DNA of 46,504 nucleotides from JAVBNW01 sp031551255 (GCA_031551255.1 JAVBNW010000054.1:1-46504), one strand, 5' to 3'; shown: positions 32,816 through 41,275, counted from the stretch's first letter. A program made the numbers and translations. Notes: generated by a model not told the origin, from the sequence alone.

Positions 32816-33520
32816 TTACGGATTCTCAGACGGCCTATCCGCCTTTACCTGTTTGATCACGGCCTGGATGTGCTCGCGCATCAGCGCTTCGGCCAGCATT
32901 CCGTCCCCGGCGGCGATGGCGTCTGTGATGGGCCGGTGGTTGAAGCGCCCCGCCTCCATGCCGCGCACAAGGATGGCTTCGAGCATGGCCCCGGCATATA
33001 CATCCTGAACCGCCGCCATGATCTTGCTGAGCAGGCTGTTGCCCGAAATGACCGCGATGGCGTTGTGGTACGCAAGATCGTAGCGCGCAAATTCACGGAT
33101 GCCCCCGCTCGCGCCCGCCATGCTTTGCTCCAATTCGCGCAGCTGTAATACATCCTGCGGGGTCGCCCGCCGGGCGGCCAGCCCCGCCGCGCCGACCTCC
33201 GCCATCATGCGAAACTCGAGCACTTCGTCAAGCTGCGGCGTGGATAGCAGCAATTGCCGCATGAAGCGGCTTTGCATCGTGCCGCCTACCGAGTCGCTGA
33301 CGTATGTTCCGTCGCCGTGCCGCACCGTCAGCACGCCCATGCCGATTAAGCGGTGAATCGCCTCGCGCACCGAAAGGCGGCTTACCCCCAGTTGCCGCGC
33401 GAGTTCATTTTCGCCCGCGATGCGGTCTCCGCTCTTCCAAGCGCCGGATAGGAGCATTTGCTTCATCTGCTCAAATACTGCGTCCGCGACGCCGGTTTTC
33501 GTCACTTTTTCCAGCTGCAT
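32816..33520 (-). CDS. FadR-type GntR regulator of the catabolic operon
   Basis: A 234-aa regulator. Residues about 8-75 are the GntR winged helix (GDRIAGENELARQLGVSRLSVREAIHRLIGMGVL..GDGTYV). Residues about 95-225 are an FCD ligand-binding domain. It is the first gene of the six-gene operon, and its promoter is overlapped by a GT-N3-AC site typical of FadR-type operators, so self-repression relieved by a sugar-acid ligand is likely. Confidence 0.93.
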   Translation of the reverse strand: MQLEKVTKTGVADAVFEQMKQMLLSGAWKSGDRIAGENELARQLGVSRLSVREAIHRLIGMGVLTVRHGDGTYVSDSVGGTMQSRFMRQLLLSTPQLDEVLEFRMMAEVGAAGLAARRATPQDVLQLRELEQSMAGASGGIREFARYDLAYHNAIAVISGNSLLSKIMAAVQDVYAGAMLEAILVRGMEAGRFNHRPITDAIAAGDGMLAEALMREHIQAVIKQVKADRPSENP

Positions 33521-33552
33521 CGGATACCCCTTGTGCTTTTCGTCTTTTCCCT

Positions 33553-33581
33553 ATTATAATAAGAGATCAGATGTATGACAA
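33553..33581 (-). promoter_or_regulatory. Promoter of the GntR-led operon
   Basis: On the minus strand TTGTCA (33576-33581) and TATAAT (33553-33558) are 17 nt apart, both close to consensus. Confidence 0.8.
33572..33580. promoter_or_regulatory. Candidate GntR operator TGT-N3-ACA
   Basis: TGTATGACA has the GT-N3-AC core of FadR-type GntR sites. It overlaps the -35 of the minus-strand promoter and lies 24-32 nt before the divergent amidohydrolase start, so one dimer could govern both directions. Confidence 0.5.
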
Positions 33582-33603
33582 GTAGTATCGTGGAGGGTGA
33601 AAC

Positions 33604-34350
33604 ATGAAAATCTTCGACGCGCATGCGCACCTTGGCTATGATGTGGTGTTTGACGTAGAGGTTACGGAGCGGACCTTGCTTTCCACTTGTGAAGAATACG
33701 GCGTGCACGGCGCGCTGGTACAGCCCTTCATTCCGAGACCCTATATTGAAGATACCCGCGCTATCCACGATCGCATCCATGCCTTTGCGAACGCGCACGC
33801 GGGCAGGTTCTACGGCATGGTTTCCATCTGTCCGCACCTGTATCCCGATGTTGTGGAGGCGGAATGCGCCCGCTGCGTGCGCGAATTGGGCTTTAAGGGC
33901 GTAAAGATAGCGACGACGGCCCAGGGCGTAAACCCATCGGGCAAGAGCGGCATGCATATCTTTGAGGTGGCCCAGGCGCTTGACATTCCCGTGATGGTTC
34001 ACACGGGCGGTGGTAACTTCGGCGCGCCGCACCTGCTTGAAAAGCCCGCGAAGGCCTTTGCGCATACGCCCATCGTCATCGCCCACGGCGGAGGGGCGGA
34101 TGGGGTGGATGAGAGCATCCGCTTGGCGATAACGTACGACAACGTGTTTGTCGAGCCCAGCTGGATCGACCTTTTGGGTATTGAAAAATTCTACCGTGCG
34201 CTCGGCGCTGGCAAGCTGATGTTCTCGAGCGACATGCCGCAAAATACCCCGGCCGAGCTGGCGATTTTCCGCGCGGTCATCCGGGATGAAAGCGAGCTTA
34301 GCAAGGCCCTTGGCGGTACGGCTCGGGCCGTATTCGGCATTCCGGGGTAG
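33604..34350 (+). CDS. Amidohydrolase-2 family metal hydrolase
   Basis: A 248-aa amidohydrolase. H7 and H9 in DAHAHLGYD, a histidine in MVHTGG, another in VIAHGGG and the late aspartate in FSSDMP complete the metal site. GGAGGGTG precedes the ATG. It is transcribed away from the GntR operon over the shared operator. If the operon degrades apiose, an amidohydrolase could open the apionolactone, a step for which no other gene is seen; this is speculation from context. Confidence 0.88.
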   Translation: MKIFDAHAHLGYDVVFDVEVTERTLLSTCEEYGVHGALVQPFIPRPYIEDTRAIHDRIHAFANAHAGRFYGMVSICPHLYPDVVEAECARCVRELGFKGVKIATTAQGVNPSGKSGMHIFEVAQALDIPVMVHTGGGNFGAPHLLEKPAKAFAHTPIVIAHGGGADGVDESIRLAITYDNVFVEPSWIDLLGIEKFYRALGAGKLMFSSDMPQNTPAELAIFRAVIRDESELSKALGGTARAVFGIPG

Positions 34351-34367
34351 CGCTTTGCCTTTTCCGC

Positions 34368-34406
34368 CCGCTCCGCATAGGCCTTTGTGCGTAGCGGGTG
34401 TTTTTT
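34368..34406 (+). terminator. Terminator of the amidohydrolase gene
   Basis: CCGCT..CGCA / TGCG..AGCGG stem with a 10-nt loop, then GTG and six T residues. Confidence 0.85.
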
Positions 34407-34493
34407 GCGTGCAGCCGCATGCGGCGATGTGCTCTTTTTCTACATCTTTTCGGGTAAAATACCCGCCAATACGCCGATTTGCGCCGCATATCG

Positions 34494-34522
34494 TTGAAAA
34501 ACGGCACAGAATGGATTATACT
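34494..34522 (+). promoter_or_regulatory. Sigma-A promoter of the 448-aa/MFS-fusion operon
   Basis: TTGAAA (34494-34499) and TATACT (34517-34522) are 17 nt apart, about 75 nt before the ATG at 34599. Confidence 0.75.
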
Positions 34523-34598
34523 AACACAATATACAAAGGATGGCTATACGCCTTTTTTAGCATGACATGAGTTGTTGGCGAATGTTTTGGAGGCACGC

Positions 34599-35945
34599 AT
34601 GGTTACGTCGGTTTCCGCAATTTTGAAGGACTTTAACGTTTCGCTGGATAAGACGCCCTATACCTATGAGAACAAGGCGGTTTTGGACTATCCGCTCCTC
34701 ATCACCGAACATTTTATGCTCAAACCCCTGGAAGACGACGTGCAGGCGTATGCGGTTGCTTCGGATTATGCTAAAGCCAGGCATGCGTTTGCCCAACGCG
34801 GCGAATATGCCGATAGGAAACGCATGTACGATGAACTGGGAGAGCGCATTAAAGAGCTTAAGCGCGCCCCCGCGCAAGAGCGGCTTACGGCGGGGGAGGA
34901 GATCCGGAACGTGCGCGCGCAGAGAAAGGCCCTCGCTCGGGAGATGGACGCTTTGCTCGCCGAATACGATATGCATCAGGCTCAGTTTTCCGTAACGGAT
35001 AAATTTATCCTTAAATATAAAGACATCCTCTATTTAAACACCCTGCAAAACATGCAAAAGCAATTGCCGCCGTTTACCGGGGTTCAAAGCGCGCGCCTTC
35101 AGAGCATGCCGCTGTTCACCAAAGATATGTATGCGCTGTCGGAGTGTTATCGCGCGGGCAGGCCCATTGCGGTGGAGGGCGGCCCTTGCTTCTTTGGGAA
35201 CGATGAAGTGGAGCTCGTCCTTACGCATAGCGACGGCGCCGAATACCGCTACGATTTTAATGCCGAGCATACGCGCCTGGAGGACGGCGGCGTGGGGTTT
35301 GCCCGGCATGTCAAGGCGCACGCGCCCGATATTGTGGATGTGCGCGTGTTGAGCAAAAAAGACAGGCTCACCTTGCAGGAATACGAAGCGGTTCTCTACT
35401 TGTTTGAACTGGCTGGGTGCCTTGGCGCGCCCCTGGTGGTGACCGTTCCCGATTTTTCGTATGCGAAGTTTCTTAAGGCCGCGCTCGCGCCGCTTGAGGA
35501 CGGGCTTAGGGAAAGCGCCATGGAAGAGTTCCGGCGCGCGTGCGGGGAGATTACCCATCAGTACGCGCTGGCCGCCGAGGATTTGGCCGGACGATACGGC
35601 GTGAAGGAATACATTCTTTTGCATGCGGGCAACGAAGAGGCGCTTGCGATGTTCTACCGGGCGCGGAAGCCCTATATCCCGGCCGGTCGGCCGGTTACCT
35701 CCAACCCCTACAAGGAGCAGGCAGTGCTCGATTACGTATTTTTACCCGCCTTTCCGTTTTACCGGTGGGGTATAAGGGACGTGCTGGAGGTCAACTCCGT
35801 ATACGAGGTGGATTCCGTGCACAAGTGCGCTAAATATCACAAGAGCGCGATGAACTTATACGCGCTCATGTATCCCGAAATTCTCGGCAAGAATGGCAGG
35901 GAAACCATATTCGACTCCGCGAGGGGTGATAAGATCTATGTCTAA
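34599..35945 (+). CDS. Hypothetical protein, 448 aa
   Basis: Not recognised. It is soluble, with no signal peptide. A central charged coiled-coil stretch (about residues 65-135) is followed by a mixed alpha/beta domain. The C-terminal third is rich in aromatic and charged residues (VFLPAFPFYRWGIRDVLEV, SVYEVDSVHKCAKYHKS) that look like an active or binding site. TTGGAGG lies 5 nt before the ATG at 34599. Its last 8 nt overlap the start of the sensor-transporter gene, so the two products are made together. An enzyme whose product is moved or sensed by that transporter is one possibility. Confidence 0.8.
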   Translation: MVTSVSAILKDFNVSLDKTPYTYENKAVLDYPLLITEHFMLKPLEDDVQAYAVASDYAKARHAFAQRGEYADRKRMYDELGERIKELKRAPAQERLTAGEEIRNVRAQRKALAREMDALLAEYDMHQAQFSVTDKFILKYKDILYLNTLQNMQKQLPPFTGVQSARLQSMPLFTKDMYALSECYRAGRPIAVEGGPCFFGNDEVELVLTHSDGAEYRYDFNAEHTRLEDGGVGFARHVKAHAPDIVDVRVLSKKDRLTLQEYEAVLYLFELAGCLGAPLVVTVPDFSYAKFLKAALAPLEDGLRESAMEEFRRACGEITHQYALAAEDLAGRYGVKEYILLHAGNEEALAMFYRARKPYIPAGRPVTSNPYKEQAVLDYVFLPAFPFYRWGIRDVLEVNSVYEVDSVHKCAKYHKSAMNLYALMYPEILGKNGRETIFDSARGDKIYV

Positions 35946-38943
35946 ATACAGAAAAGCCGTCGTGCCGCTCGTGCTTTTCGCCATCGCGCTGGGCGCCTTT
36001 TTCGTGGCCTTTGGCAACCGCGATCTTCTTAGTATTTCGCCGCTTGCGGATACGTTTGCCGTGGAGATGGTTTCCGGCGTACAGGTGGACGCGAGCGCAG
36101 AGGTGTTCATCACCGACAATGGATCTTACCGCATTGTGCGCCTCAATCCCCAAGGCGAAATGAAAGCGCTGGTGACGAACAACGGTTGGGGCTCCGATGC
36201 GTTTTCGTTTGTAAAATCCCTCGCGCTTCAAGACGAGAGCAGCTACTATGTGCACGACATCGTATGGAACGAGAACGGCCTCCAGGTGCAAAAGGAGAGA
36301 ATTCTTAAGTACAGGGCAAAGGACGACCGTTTTGTAACGGTACTGTATGAGCGGGATTACGGCGATAACTGCCCGTATGTATCCAAGCTGAACGGGCTTA
36401 CATACTTTGAAGGATCGGTATACTTTACGGCCGCCGACCACGAAGGTATCGCCGTTAACCGGGTGAACACCGGCGACGGAGCGGATTCGCAAGTGAGATA
36501 TGCGCCGTTTCCGGGCGGCGATGCGCGGATACAGGATGCGTGCTACAGCCCCGATGCGGATATCCTTTTCTTTGTAGATAAGCAGGGCGTCGTGTACTTT
36601 GACGAAGGCTCGGGGCCTAAGACGCTTACCTCGCCTGCGTCCGGCGATTCCGTCGAGAGCTTCCATTTGCCCTACGCCCTTTCTTCGCTGGGAGATACTG
36701 TATATTTTGCGGACATCGGCAGCCGCTCGGTGTATGCGCAGGCTATAGGAGGCGAGCCTGAAGAGTATGCGTTGATGCCCGAGGAGGCGTTTGCGGATAG
36801 GCCCGTTCCCCGGTCGATGGATGCCGTGCTTAGCGATGAGGGAAGCACCATCCTCGCGCTGTCGGATTCCTGGTACCTCCATGTAGAGATTGCCGGTCAG
36901 GGCGCTTACCTGGACGGCGACTCCGTGCCCATCTCCACGTCGCTGCGCGTAACCATCGTATTGGTATGGCTGTGCGCCGCATGTTTTGTCGTGTGCGCGC
37001 TGTGCCTGCTCGTGATGCTGGTCAAGCACATCATGGGCAAGAAGCTGAGCATGGAGATCAAGCTGAGCATCGTCGCGCTGCTTGCGGCGGTGATCACCGC
37101 GCTGTGCATCACCCCGAGCGTTTTAAGCGCCATCGCCGAGAGCGGTCGGGTGGAAATTTACCAGAGGCTGCGCTCGTTAGCGGTTCTATCGCAAAACATG
37201 CTCGACGGCGCCGCGGTGGAAAGGCTGGGAAGCCCGCAGGACTATAGCAATGAAGACTATGAGCAGGTGCGCGCCGAGCTTCAGACGCTCATCAACTTTG
37301 AAGATAAGGTCAACGCCAACGTCTATGCGGATATTTACCTGTATCGCGACAACGTGCTCTATTCGATCATGTTTGCGGATAATTCCGTCGGCGCCTTCTA
37401 CCCGCTCGCATTTTCCTACGAGGGCTCGGAAGCGCAGCAGGTTTTTGAGACCGGTGAAATCGTCACCGGCGAGGCGATCGATACATCGGGCTCGTTCATC
37501 TATGCGGTAGGCCCGATCTTCGATGAGGGCGGGGAGGTTGTCGCTGCGGTGGATATCGGCGTCGAGGCGCATGCGCTTGGGCAACGCGTGTCGGATCAGA
37601 TCGAAAACACCGTCGTGAACATCGTTTTAACGGTTACGGTGCTGTTCTTTGTGCTGACGGAAGGCATAGCGCTGGTAAATCTTTTGCTGCGCAAGCGCGA
37701 GCTGATGCCGCGCGAGGAAAAGGCGCTGTTCCCCGTCAGATTTGTGCGGCCGGTCGCCTTTATCCTGTTTATTACCTACAATCTGACGACGGGCTTTGCG
37801 CCAATTTACGCGGCGAAGTTCGGCGTCTCCATCTTTGGCCTGCCGCCGGAATTCTGTGCGGCGCTTCCGCTGACGCTCAACCAGCTCATGTGCGCGGTTT
37901 CCTCGGTGTTGTCGGGCTACTATTTGCAAAAGCTCAGGCCCAGGTGGACATTTGCGCTGGGATCGGCGGTATGCATCGCGGGTGAAATTCTCACATCCGT
38001 CGCGCCGAGCTTTGCGGTGATGACCGTGGGCATGACGCTGGCGGGCATCGGGGCGGGCGCTTTACTGGCCACTATCAACATGATCGTCGCCTCGCAGGAC
38101 GATGCCGAGGAAAAGGCCAAGGGCTTCAACATCGTCAATGCCGCGTCTTTCGCCGGCATGAACACGGGCATTGTCATCGGGGGCGTTCTCGCGGTGGCTT
38201 TTGGGCAGGCGGCGGTGTATCTCGTGGTTGCCTTCGGCTGGGCGGTTACGTTTGCTATTTTCGGCTACATCACCTTTGGAAGGAGCGATGCGCAGTATGC
38301 GGGGCAGGATACGGCACAGCCGAAGAAATCCATCGCCCGGCTGATCTTTAGGCCCAGGGTGCTGCTGTTTATGATCTTTGCGCTCCTGCCGTTTGTCGTG
38401 CAAACCGGCTACCTATACTACTATATACCGATATACGGGGCGTCCGTCGGCATGATTGAAACGCGCATCAGCCTTTTGTTCGTGCTCAACGGCATGTTTG
38501 TATACTTCATCGGCTCGGGCATAACCGACAGGCTCTCCCGGCGCTTTAGCTCGCGCTCGTGCATCTTTATCTGCAATGCGCTGAGTATCGGGGCTATTTT
38601 GTTGGGAGCATTTTTCCAGAACCTGCAGTCGGTGCTGGTGGTGCTGGCGGTGCTGGGCATCTCTTCGAGCATAGGCTATGCGCATAACCCGTTGTATTAC
38701 CTCGAGCTTGAAGAGGTGAAGGAATACGATGTGGGCAAGGCGTTGGGCGCGTACAGCTTGTTTGAGAACATAGGAGATTCCATCAAGCCGCTCATCTTCA
38801 GCGCGCTGATGGCCGCGGGGATTACCGTAGGCTTTTCCGTGTTTGCGGTGCTGTCCGCAGCATCGGTATTCGTATTCGGCGTAGCGTCCCGCGGCGGAAA
38901 GCGGGCGCCCGGCGCGGGAACCGGCGCGGCAAGGGAAGCATAG
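35938..38943 (+). CDS. Propeller-cache-MFS fusion transporter, 1001 aa
   Basis: An N-terminal membrane helix (about 5-25) leads to an extracellular propeller-like region (about 45-330; SAEVFITDNGSYRIVRLNPQG, ADILFFVDKQGVVYFDEGSG). Two helices at about 337-363 and 373-397 follow, then a cache-like extracellular domain (about 400-555; ANVYADIYLYRDNVLYSIMFAD, GSFIYAVGPIFDEGGEVVAAVDIG) and a helix at 558-585. The C-terminal 400 residues are an MFS transporter with about 12 helices (GYYLQKLRPRWTFALGS, GMTLAGIGAGALLATINM). The cache-like part is usual in sensor kinases and chemoreceptors, so transport may be gated by an external ligand. The ATG at 35938 follows GAGGGG; it overlaps the preceding gene by 8 nt. 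Confidence 0.85.
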   Translation: MSKYRKAVVPLVLFAIALGAFFVAFGNRDLLSISPLADTFAVEMVSGVQVDASAEVFITDNGSYRIVRLNPQGEMKALVTNNGWGSDAFSFVKSLALQDESSYYVHDIVWNENGLQVQKERILKYRAKDDRFVTVLYERDYGDNCPYVSKLNGLTYFEGSVYFTAADHEGIAVNRVNTGDGADSQVRYAPFPGGDARIQDACYSPDADILFFVDKQGVVYFDEGSGPKTLTSPASGDSVESFHLPYALSSLGDTVYFADIGSRSVYAQAIGGEPEEYALMPEEAFADRPVPRSMDAVLSDEGSTILALSDSWYLHVEIAGQGAYLDGDSVPISTSLRVTIVLVWLCAACFVVCALCLLVMLVKHIMGKKLSMEIKLSIVALLAAVITALCITPSVLSAIAESGRVEIYQRLRSLAVLSQNMLDGAAVERLGSPQDYSNEDYEQVRAELQTLINFEDKVNANVYADIYLYRDNVLYSIMFADNSVGAFYPLAFSYEGSEAQQVFETGEIVTGEAIDTSGSFIYAVGPIFDEGGEVVAAVDIGVEAHALGQRVSDQIENTVVNIVLTVTVLFFVLTEGIALVNLLLRKRELMPREEKALFPVRFVRPVAFILFITYNLTTGFAPIYAAKFGVSIFGLPPEFCAALPLTLNQLMCAVSSVLSGYYLQKLRPRWTFALGSAVCIAGEILTSVAPSFAVMTVGMTLAGIGAGALLATINMIVASQDDAEEKAKGFNIVNAASFAGMNTGIVIGGVLAVAFGQAAVYLVVAFGWAVTFAIFGYITFGRSDAQYAGQDTAQPKKSIARLIFRPRVLLFMIFALLPFVVQTGYLYYYIPIYGASVGMIETRISLLFVLNGMFVYFIGSGITDRLSRRFSSRSCIFICNALSIGAILLGAFFQNLQSVLVVLAVLGISSSIGYAHNPLYYLELEEVKEYDVGKALGAYSLFENIGDSIKPLIFSALMAAGITVGFSVFAVLSAASVFVFGVASRGGKRAPGAGTGAAREA

Positions 38944-38984
38944 CGCGTGAATTGCCGACGATATGGTGATCTGCCAGGATTGGA

Positions 38985-39105
38985 TTGCACTTTTCGGGCG
39001 GAACCTTTCCCGCCCTGCGTTGTCGCTTTGCACTTGATGTGGCATTGCCGTGTTTGCGCTCCGTCTCTGCACCGGACGGAAAATCTCCCGCAAATTCGGT
39101 CGCCC
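38985..39105. mobile_element. Decayed MITE-like element, copy E (core only)
   Basis: The core aligns with copies A (reversed), C and D: GGAACCTTTCCCGCCCTGCG then TTGTC, GATGTGGCA, and CGGAAAATCTCCCG (CGGAAAACCTCCCG in copy C). The TATAGTC arms cannot be recognised. It lies in the 692-nt gap 38944-39635 after the MFS fusion gene. Confidence 0.5.
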
Positions 39106-39375
39106 TGGCTTCAATCAGCGGATGCTTAGGTTTGTTTTTGAAGAAGGCTGTCGGGAGAGTGCGGCGGCCTTCTCCTTTAGGCAGTAGGCGTAAGGTGGCG
39201 GCACATTGCCGATCATGTCTTGTTGTTAATGGCCGAACCTTATAATAAGGGCGCCGGGTTGTCCGCTATCCGCGCGCACGGCGTCATCATCCCGGGCGGG
39301 CTCGTCCGGCTCGGTTGCATCCGCGCCTTGGGGCGCGAAAGGCGCTCCCGTTTATGTTGCACTCACGTTAGGATT
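39106..39375. other. Non-coding stretch between two repeat elements
   Basis: No credible gene. A hairpin of AGAAGGC / GCCTTCT (about 39142-39173) may end transcription from the MFS fusion gene. A TATAAT at 39241-39246 sits in CCTTATAAT, like the promoter at 41270, but has no good -35 and no gene downstream. Confidence 0.4.
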
Positions 39376-39537
39376 TATAGTCACCCAACCCCAAAACACG
39401 CAAGCCCAGCGACGGAACGGTTCCCCTCGCTTTGTTAGGCTCGGTCGCCATAGCTACGGCTATGCCTCCTTTCCCTTCCTCGCGCGGAAAACCTCCCGTT
39501 CGCTGTCTTTTGCGCGCTTTGGGGTTGGGTGGCTATA
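39376..39537. mobile_element. MITE-like element, copy C (162 bp)
   Basis: The arms TATAGTCACCCAACCCCAAA and TTTGGGGTTGGGTGGCTATA are almost perfect inverted repeats. The core, reversed relative to copy A, contains the inner hairpin GCCATAGC-TAC-GGCTATGCC and CGGAAAACCTCCCG. It is non-coding and lies just beyond the 3' end of the minus-strand sigma-like gene. Confidence 0.82.
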
Positions 39538-39566
39538 CTTGCGACAGCGGCAAAATATGAATAAAG

Positions 39567-39600
39567 CGCGCCGCCCTTTGTAGACACAAAAGGCGGCGCG
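39567..39600 (-). terminator. Terminator of the sigma-like gene
   Basis: CGCGCCGCC..TTTG / CAAA..GGCGGCGCG stem 35 nt after the stop, followed on the minus strand by CTTTATTC. Confidence 0.75.
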
Positions 39601-39635
39601 TCCGTAGAAACACCAACGACCCATTTCCGATTCGT

Positions 39636-40937
39636 TTACGGCATAAATAGATACGGGCATGAATCCGCCGGGTAGGTGCAGTTTTCGCCCATCATACACC
39701 CGTGCCCACGTACCGTGGTTTCTCCCATGTGATATACATCGAAATGCGGTCCGTCCGAAGGGTCGCTCTCTTCGCCGCCAAGCAGCATGCCGTCCGGCAC
39801 TGTAACGACCACCGGTTCCGGCGCGACGTCGTCCGTAGGCGTCGCGACGGGAAGGTACTCTACGATAGGCGGGGGAGGCACAACGGCAGGCCGGGGCTCG
39901 GGCGCAGGTTCGGGTGCCGGCTCGGGCTCCGGAACGACCGGCGCGGGAGGGGGCGGAGCCGGTACGACCGCCATGGGCACGGGTTCGGGCGGCTTAGGCG
40001 GAGGCACATACCCTTCGCTGCTGAGCATCATTTGTACCTGCCCGGCCGCGGGGCGGAAATTCGCCGCATAGGCGGCGGTGGCTTCGGGGTTGCCAACCCC
40101 CGCCCATATCCCCAGGGAAACCGCGCCTACGACCACGGCGTTGCATACGATAATCGCCCCGCCAACGGCAATGCCGCCGGCGGCGGAACCAGCGATGCTC
40201 GCCCGCACGGAGGAGCCCATGCTCACTCTTCGCATATTTAAGGTTCTGTGCAGGGCGGTGGCAAAGTTTAACCATATAGAGCCGCTCGTTGCGCGAAGAA
40301 TATGGGAAAGCAGTGTGGCGGGCATGGCGGGCGCTTCGTGGTTGAGCAATGCCGCCATGGTTTCCGGAGCGTACAGCCGCATATGTGCGGCTTCGCGCAA
40401 AGCCTCCGCGCATAGTTTAAGCGCGGCGTTGGCGGCGTTAAGATAGCTAAGCAGCGTCGCTTCATCGCAATTGAGCAAAGCGCAAATCTCAGCGGCCGGC
40501 ATGCCAAAGCCGTAGGTGAGCCAAGCGCCGACCCGCACGGAAGAGGGCTGCTTGGCCAACGCCTCCATAAGGAATGCGCGCGAGGTCGAATCCGTCAACA
40601 TCGCGGCGGGGATGAAATCGTCGGAAATCTCTGGCGCGCGCAAGCGCGTAAGCGCGCCGTCGCCTAACAAGGGCAGCGGCGACAGACGCTGACATTCGGC
40701 GAGCAAGACCTCCATGAGCGAATAGAGGAGCTGATCGGCAGGGCGATCCGCGGCGAAGCGATACAATTGCCGGTAAGCTTCGCGCACCGCTTGCGTAGCC
40801 TTGCGTTCGTCGCCCAACGCGGCCAGGGCTACGATGTAGGCGTTATTAGCCGTGTGCTCGACAAGCGCGCTCCAGTTGCCCTTGTTAGGCTGCGCGAAGT
40901 ATGTTTCCAATACGGAAATATCGGGGCTGCATATCAT
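39636..40937 (-). CDS. Membrane-tethered sigma-factor-like protein, 433 aa
   Basis: Residues about 10-90 resemble ECF sigma region 2 (NAYIVALAALGDERKATQAVREAYRQLYRF). Residues about 120-185 resemble region 4 with its helix-turn-helix (LTYGFGMPAAEICALLNCDEATLLSYLNAANAAL). One membrane helix follows at about 250-277, then an outer part rich in Pro, Glu and Val (about 315-380) ending in a short domain with three cysteines. DNA binding is likely; activity as a sigma factor is uncertain because the region 2 match is loose. GGGAGG lies 7 nt before the ATG at 40937. Confidence 0.7.
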   Translation of the reverse strand: MICSPDISVLETYFAQPNKGNWSALVEHTANNAYIVALAALGDERKATQAVREAYRQLYRFAADRPADQLLYSLMEVLLAECQRLSPLPLLGDGALTRLRAPEISDDFIPAAMLTDSTSRAFLMEALAKQPSSVRVGAWLTYGFGMPAAEICALLNCDEATLLSYLNAANAALKLCAEALREAAHMRLYAPETMAALLNHEAPAMPATLLSHILRATSGSIWLNFATALHRTLNMRRVSMGSSVRASIAGSAAGGIAVGGAIIVCNAVVVGAVSLGIWAGVGNPEATAAYAANFRPAAGQVQMMLSSEGYVPPPKPPEPVPMAVVPAPPPPAPVVPEPEPAPEPAPEPRPAVVPPPPIVEYLPVATPTDDVAPEPVVVTVPDGMLLGGEESDPSDGPHFDVYHMGETTVRGHGCMMGENCTYPADSCPYLFMP

Positions 40938-40963
40938 GGGAACACCTCCCAATCTCCACTGTC

Positions 40964-40992
40964 AGTATAGCATTGGGGCTATATTGCGTCAA
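40964..40992 (-). promoter_or_regulatory. Promoter of the sigma-like gene
   Basis: On the minus strand TTGACG (40987-40992) and TATACT (40964-40969) are 17 nt apart, 27 nt upstream of the ATG. Confidence 0.78.
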
Positions 40993-41008
40993 CGCATGGT
41001 AAAAGATT

Positions 41009-41172
41009 TATAGTCGTCGGCCCTAAAAATCCGAACCTCTGACGGCTCTTTTTCCGCCCCCGCATTGTCGATGTCAGTCGATGTGGCAGCCGGCCGCGCT
41101 TTCCCCCGTCTTCGTGAGGAGACGAAAGGTTACTCGTTCATTTTGTTCGGTTTTTCGGGGTCGGCGACTATA
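41009..41172. mobile_element. MITE-like element, copy D (164 bp)
   Basis: TATAGTCGTCGG at the left matches CCGGCGACTATA-type sequence at the right (about 22 of the outer 27 positions pair). The core aligns with copies C and E (TTTCCGCCCCCGCATTGTC, GATGTGGCAGCCGG). It sits between the divergent promoters of the sigma-like gene and the AAA+ gene. Confidence 0.75.
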
Positions 41173-41246
41173 CAATATCGAAAGGAGGCTTACTGTATTG
41201 CCGACTTGATCTTTTTTATAGGCTGCATCATTTTTGCGGTTGTTGA

Positions 41247-41275
41247 TTGCCCTGTTCATCGCCGAGCCTTATAAT
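41247..41275 (+). promoter_or_regulatory. Promoter of the AAA+ gene
   Basis: TTGCCC (41247-41252) and TATAAT (41270-41275) are 17 nt apart, about 40 nt before the start codon. Confidence 0.72.

Noticed and set aside
35866..37029. 387-codon minus-strand open frame
   Set aside because: Antisense to the MFS fusion gene, with no domain or ribosome binding site.
39241..39246. TATAAT as a possible promoter
   Set aside because: No -35 at 16-18 nt and no gene follows before copy C of the repeat.
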